Shown here: positions 56,424 through 64,000 of the stretch, piece after piece
Layout of the letters: each line of letters opens with the position of its first letter
Numbering within the stretch: position 1 is the stretch's first letter
Assembly (NCBI GenBank): GCA_036833805.1
Contig: DAITPA010000002.1
Coordinates: 20,427-84,426, forward strand
Reading direction: 5' to 3'
Length of the DNA stretch: 64,000 nucleotides
Source: PALSA-1196 sp036833805
GTDB lineage: Bacteria > Pseudomonadota > Gammaproteobacteria > Steroidobacterales > Steroidobacteraceae
Position numbers and translations under genes: made by a program
The notes under the pieces: model-generated
Told to the model about the DNA's origin: nothing
Seen by the model: only the letters and a program-made list of their open reading frames with translations
Database searches by the model: none

Positions 56424-57119
56424 ATGCCCCAACACATTGGCATCGTCGCCTGCTCCGCTGAAGGTGCGGCGCTGTGCTATCGCACGATCTGCGTGGAAGG
56501 CGCGCAGCTTCTGGGCGCGCACGCTCATCCCGAGGTCTCGATGCATACGCACTCGCTCGCCGAGTATATGCAGTGCATCTACCGCGGCGACTGGCAGGGT
56601 GTGGGTAAACTCATGCTCTCCTCCGCCAATAAGCTTGCGGCAATCGGCGCCGATTTTTTGATCTGCCCCGACAACACCATACATCAGGCGCTCCCGTACA
56701 TTGAAACGCGCTCACCGCTGCCGTGGCTGCACATCGCTGAGGTCGTGGCGTCAAAGGCCGTCGAGCGCGGCTTCCGGCGTGCCGGACTTACCGGAACTCG
56801 CTATCTCGTCGACAGCGAGGTCTATCCCGAAAAGCTCGCGCTGCACGCTGTTGAGTACCTGCGGCCGAGCAGCGCGGAACGCGAAGAAATCAACCGCATT
56901 ATTATGGATGAATTAGTGTGCGGAATCTTCAGACCCGAAGCGGTCGCGTACTTTCAGAAGATCATCGGGCGGATGAAGGATGCGGGCTGCGACTCTGTGG
57001 TACTCGGCTGCACCGAGATCCCGTTGATCATGAATGATTCAAATTCCCTTCTACCGACGCTTGATTCCACGCGCCTGCTCGCGCGGGCTGCATTGCGGAA
57101 GGCCGTGAGGGCTGAGTGA
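56424..57119 (+). CDS. Aspartate/glutamate racemase family protein
   Basis: PLP-independent racemase of 231 residues with the two catalytic cysteines Cys81 (FLICPDNTIHQ) and Cys196 (VLGCTEIPLIM). The CPDNT and GCTEIPL motifs suit aspartate racemase/YgeA-like enzymes. The substrate cannot be fixed from sequence. It lies 57 nt after the phosphatase gene. Confidence 0.88.
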   Translation: MPQHIGIVACSAEGAALCYRTICVEGAQLLGAHAHPEVSMHTHSLAEYMQCIYRGDWQGVGKLMLSSANKLAAIGADFLICPDNTIHQALPYIETRSPLPWLHIAEVVASKAVERGFRRAGLTGTRYLVDSEVYPEKLALHAVEYLRPSSAEREEINRIIMDELVCGIFRPEAVAYFQKIIGRMKDAGCDSVVLGCTEIPLIMNDSNSLLPTLDSTRLLARAALRKAVRAE

Positions 57120-57347
57120 CCCTACTCTGGTCGTTGAAGCTTCACGACACCATACCAGCGCCATCGGCCGGGGTTCCTCGGGTCGGGCGCAGGAAAGCGC
57201 ACAACTATCCGCAGCACGAACGGCAGGTGGCGAAATCGCGCCCCAATTGGCCGGCTTCGCACTGCCAGAGTGTGCTCGGCCTCTAGATGACCCCAAATAT
57301 CCGGACTTAGGTGGCTGCCGGAGGCAATAGACGCAGGCTGTTCTTAC

Positions 57348-59405
57348 TTAGCCGAGCGGCGGTATCAGTATCGCTGCGCGCGTTATCGGGCCTAAGAAGT
57401 AGCCGTCGCTGGGCTGTCCAATCACTACGTAGAACGTTTCCGCGTGAGTACGAGACGGATTTGGAACAATGCGTATGAATAACCTCGCTAAGTGTCTGCC
57501 TTTCGAAAAGGCCTGTGTTGTCTGGCTTTGTGAAACAAAGTCATTGCCAGGCTTTGCCGACGAGGCCTCGGTCCACCATACAAAACTACCGTTGCCTCTA
57601 GCTTCATCAGAACGGCGAACACTGATCTCCGCGAAGTGCTCGCCCGAACGCACGCTATAGGTACCGGCAGAAATGGTGATTTTGTCTGCCGCTATGGTTC
57701 GCGATGCGCCAACCGTTGGCTCACGCGCGCCACTTGCGGACGATGGATCGGGTTCACGCGCAACCGGCGCAGTCCGCAGTTCTGTCAAGAAAGGCTGTCC
57801 CAGTAATCCTGCCGGCGTCGGTTGCGGGACTATTCTCGCGTCATACACCGTCATTTGATTGACCGGCGCCGGTTGAGAGCCTGTTGGCGCGCTTAACGTC
57901 GCTCCTGGCGCGAGCCGCTTGCCGCCGACATTGTCGGCAAATGACGCGTGCCTGAGTGCAACCCATAAACCTAAACCAACAATCAAGGACGCGAGCAGCG
58001 CAATGCGCGGCACTGCCCGCGAGTGCAATCGGTGTGGAAGCATGGCGTCAAGAGCATGCGGAGGGGGTAAAAGCTCTGCCATCGGTTTTAGACCAAGTTT
58101 TGCAAGCCAATCCCGTACGGACAGTGACCGACTTTCTCGATACCAAGAAAGCCCGAGCCGTAGCGACCGCCATTGCCGATGGCTCACGCCTTGCGGCCGC
58201 CGCGGCCGCATCCCAAGATCGCGTGCTTCTGTCGAAGGCAGCCGTTGAAACGGGTGTTTGCCGGCGAGCAATTCATACGATAGGCACGCCAGGGCGTACA
58301 AGTCGTCGCGCGGGTCCGACTGCTGACCATCCAACAGTTCACAACAAGTGTAGGCCGGAGTGACTGCGGGAAAGGGATTTCTTTGCAGAGGGTCGGAAGT
58401 CTTTGCTTGGCGAGTTGAAGTACTGGATGCTCCAAAGTCCAATATCCGCACTTCTCCACGGTCGGTGAGCAGCACGTTTTGGGGCTTGAGATCACCATGA
58501 ACTACATTGCGCGAGTGTGCATGTACGAGACCTGACCCGATTTCCCGAATGATTGTCCAAGCGTGTGCGCGACCGAGTGGCAGCGGGTGCGTACGCAGAA
58601 GCACACTGCTCAAGAGCTCGCCTTCGAGCAATTCCATCGTGTAAAAGGCAACGTCATCGTCATGATGCATCTCGTACACCTTGACAATATTCGGGTGAGA
58701 GAGAGCTTGCGCGCAGTAAAACTCACGTCGCAGGTCTGCAAGGATCTCGGGACGTTGGCCGATGTTTTCATTCAGGACCTTTACCGCGACATGGCGCTTG
58801 TCTTCCGCAAGGTCGATGCGGTGCCGATCCAGCGCCTTAAAGACCGCGCCCATTCCGCCACGGCCCAGTAGACCCTCCAGAACGTAGCGATTTTGTAAGA
58901 CACAGCCGACTTCGAGCGGCTGCGGCAAAGGATGAACTGCGGTGCGCTCTGCCGGCGTCGGGCTGAGTGCCGCTGGCGGCGCGTTAATGAACAATCCGTC
59001 GTTTTGATTAGCGCCACTCTGATCTGTGTTCTCTGCTTGCGATAGAGACTCGGGTCGGACGGTGTCGAAGTGCGCTGTACGCTGCGTCGCCAAACTAGAT
59101 GATGCACGAGCGGGGCGCAGCTCGACGGTCGTGCCATAGGCGCGATCTTCTAATTCATAGCATGCAATCCTCGCTCTAATAGACCGGAAAAGATGCTCCG
59201 CCAAGCTACCCTGCCGATAGCGCGCGTCAATATGTGCGAGAATGATCGAGACGAAGTTCGGCGTGGACTCGCAAAAAACCAACATCTCTCGCAGGAACTC
59301 GTCTTCGGTGCATTCGCGGCGTTCCAGCGCATCGAGTTGGGTTCGTAAATTGAATTCGAACTGCGACATGGACGCATTCGTTGAGCTTGCGGAAAATTCG
59401 CTCAT
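57348..59405 (-). CDS. Membrane Ser/Thr protein kinase with C-terminal Calx-beta domain
   Basis: A 685-residue protein. Residues 1-165 are a variable N-terminal region. The kinase domain (about 175-435) has the glycine loop GRGGMG at 181-186, Lys209 in VAVKV, catalytic HGDLKPQN at 303-310 and DFG at 323-325. The usual HRD is HGD, a non-RD kinase. A single transmembrane helix lies at about 467-484. The periplasmic C-terminus (about 575-680) matches a Calx-beta domain (HFAEISVRRSDEA, WTEASSAKPGNDFVS). The start at 59405 is one of several in-frame options. Confidence 0.88.
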   Translation of the reverse strand: MSEFSASSTNASMSQFEFNLRTQLDALERRECTEDEFLREMLVFCESTPNFVSIILAHIDARYRQGSLAEHLFRSIRARIACYELEDRAYGTTVELRPARASSSLATQRTAHFDTVRPESLSQAENTDQSGANQNDGLFINAPPAALSPTPAERTAVHPLPQPLEVGCVLQNRYVLEGLLGRGGMGAVFKALDRHRIDLAEDKRHVAVKVLNENIGQRPEILADLRREFYCAQALSHPNIVKVYEMHHDDDVAFYTMELLEGELLSSVLLRTHPLPLGRAHAWTIIREIGSGLVHAHSRNVVHGDLKPQNVLLTDRGEVRILDFGASSTSTRQAKTSDPLQRNPFPAVTPAYTCCELLDGQQSDPRDDLYALACLSYELLAGKHPFQRLPSTEARDLGMRPRRPQGVSHRQWRSLRLGLSWYRESRSLSVRDWLAKLGLKPMAELLPPPHALDAMLPHRLHSRAVPRIALLASLIVGLGLWVALRHASFADNVGGKRLAPGATLSAPTGSQPAPVNQMTVYDARIVPQPTPAGLLGQPFLTELRTAPVAREPDPSSASGAREPTVGASRTIAADKITISAGTYSVRSGEHFAEISVRRSDEARGNGSFVWWTEASSAKPGNDFVSQSQTTQAFSKGRHLARLFIRIVPNPSRTHAETFYVVIGQPSDGYFLGPITRAAILIPPLG

Positions 59406-59679
59406 AGATCGCTGGTCGCAAAGATAGAATCTGTCGGCCCAGCCCGCTCCCTCACTTATAGCCCGGCCAAATCTCGCATCACAGGAGTTTGTCGGCATTC
59501 ATCGGCGCCGCAGCTAATCGGTCCGGTGGTGAATGGCTGCAGTTCCTATCGATCGATTCGATTCACGTAACGCCCAAGTATTGCACAGTCTCACGAACGC
59601 ACCGCAATGACAAATTATGTAAAGTGCTGTGCAGACGTTAGAGGACCTATCGCTCACATGAGAAGCCTATAGGCGGACC

Positions 59680-60231
59680 TCAAATCGCAGCATGATGATG
59701 CGCCGCCGCACTGCTCAAAACCGCGTGACCCCATCGATTGCGCGCCTCTCGGAACACTTCCGGATGAATTACCCCGTACCGCCGTGCATCGACTCGCCCG
59801 AACACCGTGTGCAGTGCGAAGCATTGCGACCGGTTCAAGATGACGCCCACGACCTTGGTCTTGCCCGTGGTAAGTGCGGCGCGCAACGTCCGACTGGTAT
59901 GCAGAGCTTCAACGTAGGGAGCTGCGAATAAGTTCCACAAGAAGGTCGGCACAAACACCAACCCCACCGAGCCGCCGTGCGCAGCTATTCTCGTCAGTGC
60001 TCCGAGCGACTGGCTGCTGGGCACCCCGGGATGATTTGCATCGCGTTGTCGACGGCCAAGCCGTGCGTGTGAATGTGGCAATCTCTTGGGCGGTGGCTTC
60101 GCGCCCTTTAGATTGTAGGTTGCCTCGAACCTCTTCAAGATGTTCTCCGGCTTATGTGTTTTCGTGCCGCTCATTCGCGATGCGTTCCGAACGCTTGGGT
60201 TTGGCGGCCATGCCAATACAGTGGTGACCAC
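59680..60231 (-). pseudogene. Possible degraded ParA-like ATPase gene
   Basis: The minus strand contains ATYNLKGAKPPPKRLPHSHA, which looks like a corrupted ParA P-loop region (ATYNLKGGVGKT...). It is followed by GVPSSQSLGALTRIA, FVPTFLWNLFA and TKVVGVILNRSQCFALHTVF, reminiscent of the later ParA strands. The Walker lysine/threonine residues are lost and the segment before them is not ParA-like. I regard this as a relic rather than a gene; chance similarity is possible. Confidence 0.3.
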
Positions 60232-60983
60232 TGCGACGGACTGGAGGTCGCATCGCAGCAGTGCTTTTTTTGAGCATTTGATGTTCAGTTACTTAAGCGC
60301 TGTGCAGATCTTCTAAATGCTTGCATTTGTCGGCGCGACCAGAGAGATTCGAGTTCCAGACCCGCTATTTCGTAGGGGCGCCCAGGAAATTACGGTACTT
60401 TGCAATTCAACACGTTATATGGGCCGCCCGCTCTCAATCTTTCGCCGAGATGCGCCCGGCATCGCCGAAGTTCCACGTACCGGCGTTGAAGGACCACAGC
60501 CGGCCCCTGAGCGGTCACTCAATCATTCCCGCCTAGGTGCGTGAGGAAGGCCTCGGCCCGGGCCGTGCCCCGCTCGGACACGCGCCACTTGCCAGGGGAA
60601 GCAAGGAAGCCTCAAATCCAGTCGCAATGGGGTATGATCGGTGCGGATGCTTTGGTGCTTGACCGGGCGCCTGACGCGGACCGGCCGAGCAGCGGGGTAG
60701 CCGGAATCGCCCACTTCGAACAACGCCTTTCGGCCCCCGAATCGATACCCAAGCCATGATTTGCGGAGACTTTCAGGCTGCGCCCGATAGGTCATTTGGC
60801 CTACCGGCCCCGGTAACGGCAGGGGCGTCCCGTCTCGACGCGCCGCGTTCGACTTACACATTCGGTTAGACCGCTCCTGGAACAAGCCGGTCCACGTTAC
60901 GCTTGGAACGGTCGCTCGTAATGCAGCCCAAGCTCTAGAGCGAAGACTGACGCGTCAATCGCTGACTGACAAAGGACAGACAT
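60232..60983. other. Long non-coding stretch
   Basis: About 750 nt between the ParA-like relic and the cupin gene. Its composition is less GC-biased and codon-like than the neighbours; short frames show no domain. A further 180 nt (59499-59679) between the kinase start and the relic is likewise empty. No tRNA or repeat recognised. Confidence 0.45.
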
Positions 60984-61508
60984 ATGCCGATCACTGCATT
61001 TAGCAGCTTCACCGACGGCCTCGATCCGAGCAGCAGGAGCCGCGAGCACTTCGTTACTACCATCGACATGAAGGACGACCGTCGTTGGGTGCCGTATGCG
61101 GACGGTGTCTGGTTCCAACCGTGCCACTTCAACGTTACGTCCGGGGGATTCAGCGTTGTTCTGAAGGGTCTCCCTGGCAGCGTGCTCGGCACTCACTACC
61201 ACGTTGGGACTGTGCGTGGTTACACGCTGCGTGGTCACTGGCGATACCTCGAGCACGACTGGGTGGCAAAACCTGGGACCTTCATCTATGAACCCGCTGG
61301 CGAAGCTCACACGCTGGTAATCACGAAGGACTCACCAGAACCGGCGTTGATCATGTTTGTAGTGGAGGGTGGGCTCATTTATCTGGACAAACCGGCCAAC
61401 GGTGGCGTTGCCGCCTACGAGGATGGATTTACCCTTCTCGAACTGACTCGGAAGTACTATCGCGAGTCGGGTCTCGATGTGCGCCAGTTGGACTTGCTCA
61501 TTCGCTAG
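60984..61508 (+). CDS. Cupin protein related to 2,4'-dihydroxyacetophenone dioxygenase
   Basis: A 174-residue single-domain cupin. The metal-site motif is GTHYHVGTVRGYTLRGHWRY (His-x-His and downstream acidic/His) with a second motif GTFIYEPAGEAHTLVI. This matches the ChrR/2,4'-dihydroxyacetophenone dioxygenase-like group, which use Fe(II) to cleave aromatic side chains. AAAGGAC lies upstream of the ATG. The true substrate is unknown; the following gene is a molybdoenzyme. Confidence 0.8.
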   Translation: MPITAFSSFTDGLDPSSRSREHFVTTIDMKDDRRWVPYADGVWFQPCHFNVTSGGFSVVLKGLPGSVLGTHYHVGTVRGYTLRGHWRYLEHDWVAKPGTFIYEPAGEAHTLVITKDSPEPALIMFVVEGGLIYLDKPANGGVAAYEDGFTLLELTRKYYRESGLDVRQLDLLIR

Positions 61509-61788
61509 TTGAGGCGCGCGATCTAACACGCCACTGCAGGCGACTGGCGGCAGCGTAGTGTTATTTCGCAGCGAGCGTACAGCACCCGGTGGCCCGCAGC
61601 TGAAAATAGGCGCAATCCCGTCCAACATCACAGACTCGGACATTCCTTCTCGCGAATGACGGCCATCGGGCCGGGAGTTGCCGGTCGCGTCCAGTCGTCC
61701 CCGCGCTCCCGGGCGCAATCCTGTAGCAACTGTTGCGTCTTGCGGAGGTTGAGCTAATCTGGCCGTATCACAGACAAGGTGGATCGAC

Positions 61789-63816
61789 GTGAACGCGGAA
61801 AAAACCAGCGTCTGCCCCCTCGATTGCCCGGACACCTGCAGTCTCTCAGTGACGGTTGCAGGCGATCAGCTTGTCGCCGTGCGCGGCTCGAAGGTCAATC
61901 CCATTACCCACGGTGCCGTTTGTGCCAAAGTAGCCAATTACTATCCCGATTTCGTTCACGGCCCGAACCGTTTGCGCCATCCACTTAAGCGCGTTGGTGC
62001 AAAAGGCGCGGGCAAGTTCGAGCGAATCTCCTGGGATGAGGCGCTCGACACTATTCACGGTCGCGTCAGCGACATCATTGATCGCTACGGCCCGCAAGCG
62101 CTGCTGCCGCTCAACTATGCCGGCCCGCAAGGGATGCTGGCGGGCGATTCCATGTCGCTGCGCTTCTTTCATAGAATCGGCGCCTCGCTGTTGAGCCGCA
62201 GCCCGTTGTGTGGCGGCATCCGCAGCGCGGCCTACGCCGGTACTTTCGGCGCAACCCCCGGCACGCCGCTCCAGCAGGTCAGTCTCGCGAAGCTCGTCAT
62301 CGTCTGGGGCAACAATGCCACGAGCTGCAATCTGCACCTCATGCGCCAGATCAATGCCGCCAAGCGCAATGGCGCGAGGCTGGTAGTGATCGACCCGCGG
62401 CGCGTCAAAGTGGCCGAACAGGCGCATTTGCATTTGCCGGTCCGCCCCGGCACGGATGTGGTGCTGGCCTGGGCTATCGCCGTGGAACTGGAGCGGCTCG
62501 GCGGCCTCGATCATGCGTTCATAGAAAAGCATGTGCTGGGGTTCGACGCTTACATGGACGCCGCGAGAGCTTACCCTCCTGAGCGCGCCGCAGAGATTTG
62601 TGATGTCCGGCTCGACGACATCCGTACCCTGGCACGGTGGTATTGCGACGCGGCACCCGCGGTAATCGCCTGGGGCAATGGTCTGGAGCGCAATCAGAAC
62701 GGCGGCTCGGGACTGCGTGCCATTGCCGCTCTCCCGGCGCTCGCCGGCAAATTCGGCGTCGCCGGCGGTGGGCTGGTGGGTGGCGCAGGCCACGCTTTTC
62801 CGAAGACGCTCGATAGACTGACCCGCACCGACTTCGTACCACCGCAGGCGCGCACGATCAACATCATTGACGTGGGCAAACTGCTGCTCGATCAGAGCCT
62901 CGACCCGCCGCTCAAAGCACTGTTCGTCTACAACCACAATCCGCTGATCGTGCATCCCGATCAGAATCGTATGAAGCAGGGCTTGGCGCGTGAGGATCTG
63001 TTTATCGTTGGCATCGAAGTGGCGATGACCGACAGCATGGCGTACGCGGATGTGGTACTGCCGGCCTGTACGCACTTCGAGCACGCGGATATCTACGCGG
63101 CCTACGGCCAGCAGTACTTGCAGCGCGCCGAGGCGGTGATTCCCCCGGTGGCTGAGAGCCTGCCGAATACCGAGATTTTTCGCCGGCTTGCCGCCAAGTT
63201 TGGCTTTACGGATCCGGCGTTCAGGGAAAGTGACGCCGAACTGATGGACGCTGCGCTGAACCTGGATGATCCACGCATGCAGGGTCTTCGCGCGAGCCGG
63301 GTTCCCATCGATCGGGCGATCAGGATGGAGTATGCCGGCGACGAGCCAGTGCTTTTCCAGAACGTATCGCCGCGAACGCCAAGCGGCAAGATCGAGCTGG
63401 AATCGTCGACGCTCGGCGCGCGTTACGGCGCAGCCCTGCCAGGGTACCGGCCGCTCGCCTCTCGCTATGCGCTGACGCTGATCACACCTGCCTCCGACAA
63501 GCGCATCACTTCCACGTTTGGAGGTCTCGCGGCAAATGACGCTACCCCGGTGCTGGAGATGAATCCTGCTGACGCCGCTGCACGCGGGCTGGTCGATGGA
63601 GCTGCGGTAAAAGTGTGGAATGAGTTGGGGCAAGTGTTTTTGCCGCTGCGCATCACGGCTACCGTGCGCCCCGGTGTGGTCAGCTCGGAGAAAGGCGCCT
63701 GGCTTAGGACCAGTCCGAACGGGCAGACGGTGTCGGCATTGGCTCCCACGCATAAAGCCGACCTCGCCGACGGCGCCTGCTACAACGACGCGCGCGTGGA
63801 GGTGGCCGCGCAGTAA
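61789..63816 (+). CDS. Molybdopterin-dependent oxidoreductase (DMSO reductase superfamily)
   Basis: A 675-residue catalytic subunit. The N-terminal [4Fe-4S] motif is Cys9, Cys13, Cys17 and Cys45 (CPLDCPDTC...GAVCAK). A Cys at 141 in RSPLCGGIRSA is positioned as a possible Mo/W ligand. MPT-binding segments (VIVWGNNATSCN, IDPRR) and a C-terminal molydopterin dinucleotide-binding domain (LALITPAS-type, NPADAAARGLVDGAAVKVWN) follow. No Tat signal, so cytoplasmic. No partner subunits nearby. The GTG start has AAGGTGGA upstream. Substrate unknown; formate dehydrogenase-like, acetylene-hydratase-like or thiosulfate-type functions are possible. Confidence 0.88.
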   Translation: MNAEKTSVCPLDCPDTCSLSVTVAGDQLVAVRGSKVNPITHGAVCAKVANYYPDFVHGPNRLRHPLKRVGAKGAGKFERISWDEALDTIHGRVSDIIDRYGPQALLPLNYAGPQGMLAGDSMSLRFFHRIGASLLSRSPLCGGIRSAAYAGTFGATPGTPLQQVSLAKLVIVWGNNATSCNLHLMRQINAAKRNGARLVVIDPRRVKVAEQAHLHLPVRPGTDVVLAWAIAVELERLGGLDHAFIEKHVLGFDAYMDAARAYPPERAAEICDVRLDDIRTLARWYCDAAPAVIAWGNGLERNQNGGSGLRAIAALPALAGKFGVAGGGLVGGAGHAFPKTLDRLTRTDFVPPQARTINIIDVGKLLLDQSLDPPLKALFVYNHNPLIVHPDQNRMKQGLAREDLFIVGIEVAMTDSMAYADVVLPACTHFEHADIYAAYGQQYLQRAEAVIPPVAESLPNTEIFRRLAAKFGFTDPAFRESDAELMDAALNLDDPRMQGLRASRVPIDRAIRMEYAGDEPVLFQNVSPRTPSGKIELESSTLGARYGAALPGYRPLASRYALTLITPASDKRITSTFGGLAANDATPVLEMNPADAAARGLVDGAAVKVWNELGQVFLPLRITATVRPGVVSSEKGAWLRTSPNGQTVSALAPTHKADLADGACYNDARVEVAAQ

Positions 63817-64000
63817 CTGATTCGCTCGGCGCCGGTTCTCTGAGCTGCCTACCGAGACCCTTGAACGTCCGGTTTGGAGCAGGCATTTCTCAATCTCGAC
63901 GGTCCAGGTCAGAGCCTCTCGATTATCTATACGAGAAAAGTGAGGGCCATCTTTGGCAATAATGACTTCCGGCAGAAAGACGGCGCTCTCTGGATTTCGA
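63817..64000. other. Right edge, unassigned
   Basis: About 180 nt after the molybdoenzyme. A minus-strand frame open to the window edge (PEVIIAKDGPHFSRIDNREA) may be the end of a gene outside the window, but there is too little to assign. Confidence 0.3.

Noticed and set aside
61846..63753. 635-codon minus-strand frame opposite the molybdoenzyme
   Set aside because: Mirror of a high-GC gene; composition is His/Arg-rich without domains, while the plus strand has clear Fe-S and MPT motifs.

Overview
The window is high-GC, gene-dense bacterial chromosome. Gene content and order point to a gammaproteobacterium: carAB-dapB-dnaJ-dnaK-grpE-hrcA, nadK-recN, fur/bamE/rnfH/ratA/smpB/ssrA, ppsR/ppsA, orn, recR-ybaB-dnaX-ffs, dapA with a BamC-like lipoprotein, gcvR-bcp, and an mlaFEDCB operon. 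A Steroidobacterales/Nevskiales-like relative is my guess from the mix and is not proven. A 100-N gap flanked by an exact 55-bp duplication shows this is a scaffolded draft assembly, probably a metagenome bin.

Layout. 1-12.9 kb: pyrimidine/arginine (carAB) and lysine (dapB) biosynthesis, heat-shock chaperones with a sigma-32-like promoter at dnaK, NAD kinase, RecN, Fur, BamE, RnfH, RatA and SmpB. 13.0-13.7 kb: the tmRNA gene, interrupted in its T-loop by a self-splicing-type group I intron of about 294 nt. 14-27.7 kb: AguB-like amidase, DsbA-like and Gfo/Idh oxidoreductases, two small membrane proteins, the Prc protease, a coiled-coil protein, a DUF1249 protein, PpsR/PpsA, Orn, RecR, YbaB and DnaX, followed by the 4.5S SRP RNA.

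28-37.8 kb looks like an accessory block between core genes. It holds an ArsR-controlled operon of two DUF899 thioredoxin-fold proteins plus a 68-residue membrane protein, DUF4404, an MFS exporter with an extra C-terminal domain, HemN, a protein-isoaspartate methyltransferase/erythromycin-esterase fusion, a decayed ccoN fragment, and tRNA-Ser(GGA) at the edge. 37.9-49.1 kb returns to core genes: BamC-like lipoprotein, dapA (broken only by the assembly gap), gcvR, bcp, a PIN-PhoH ATPase, BepA-like protease, MlaA, MlaBCDEF and class I aldolase.

49.2-56.4 kb is a tightly overlapping SUF iron-sulfur operon (Rrf2 regulator, sufB, C, D, S, U-like, T, a Rieske ferredoxin) read into a SixA-like phosphatase, with a promoter whose -10 is overlapped by an IscR-type site. 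56.4-64 kb is looser: an amino-acid racemase, a transmembrane Ser/Thr kinase with a Calx-beta domain, a degraded ParA-like gene, a cupin dioxygenase-like protein and a molybdopterin oxidoreductase. The most unusual items are the tmRNA intron, the ArsR/DUF899 operon with its promoter-embedded palindrome and probable leaderless start, and the Pcm-esterase fusion.
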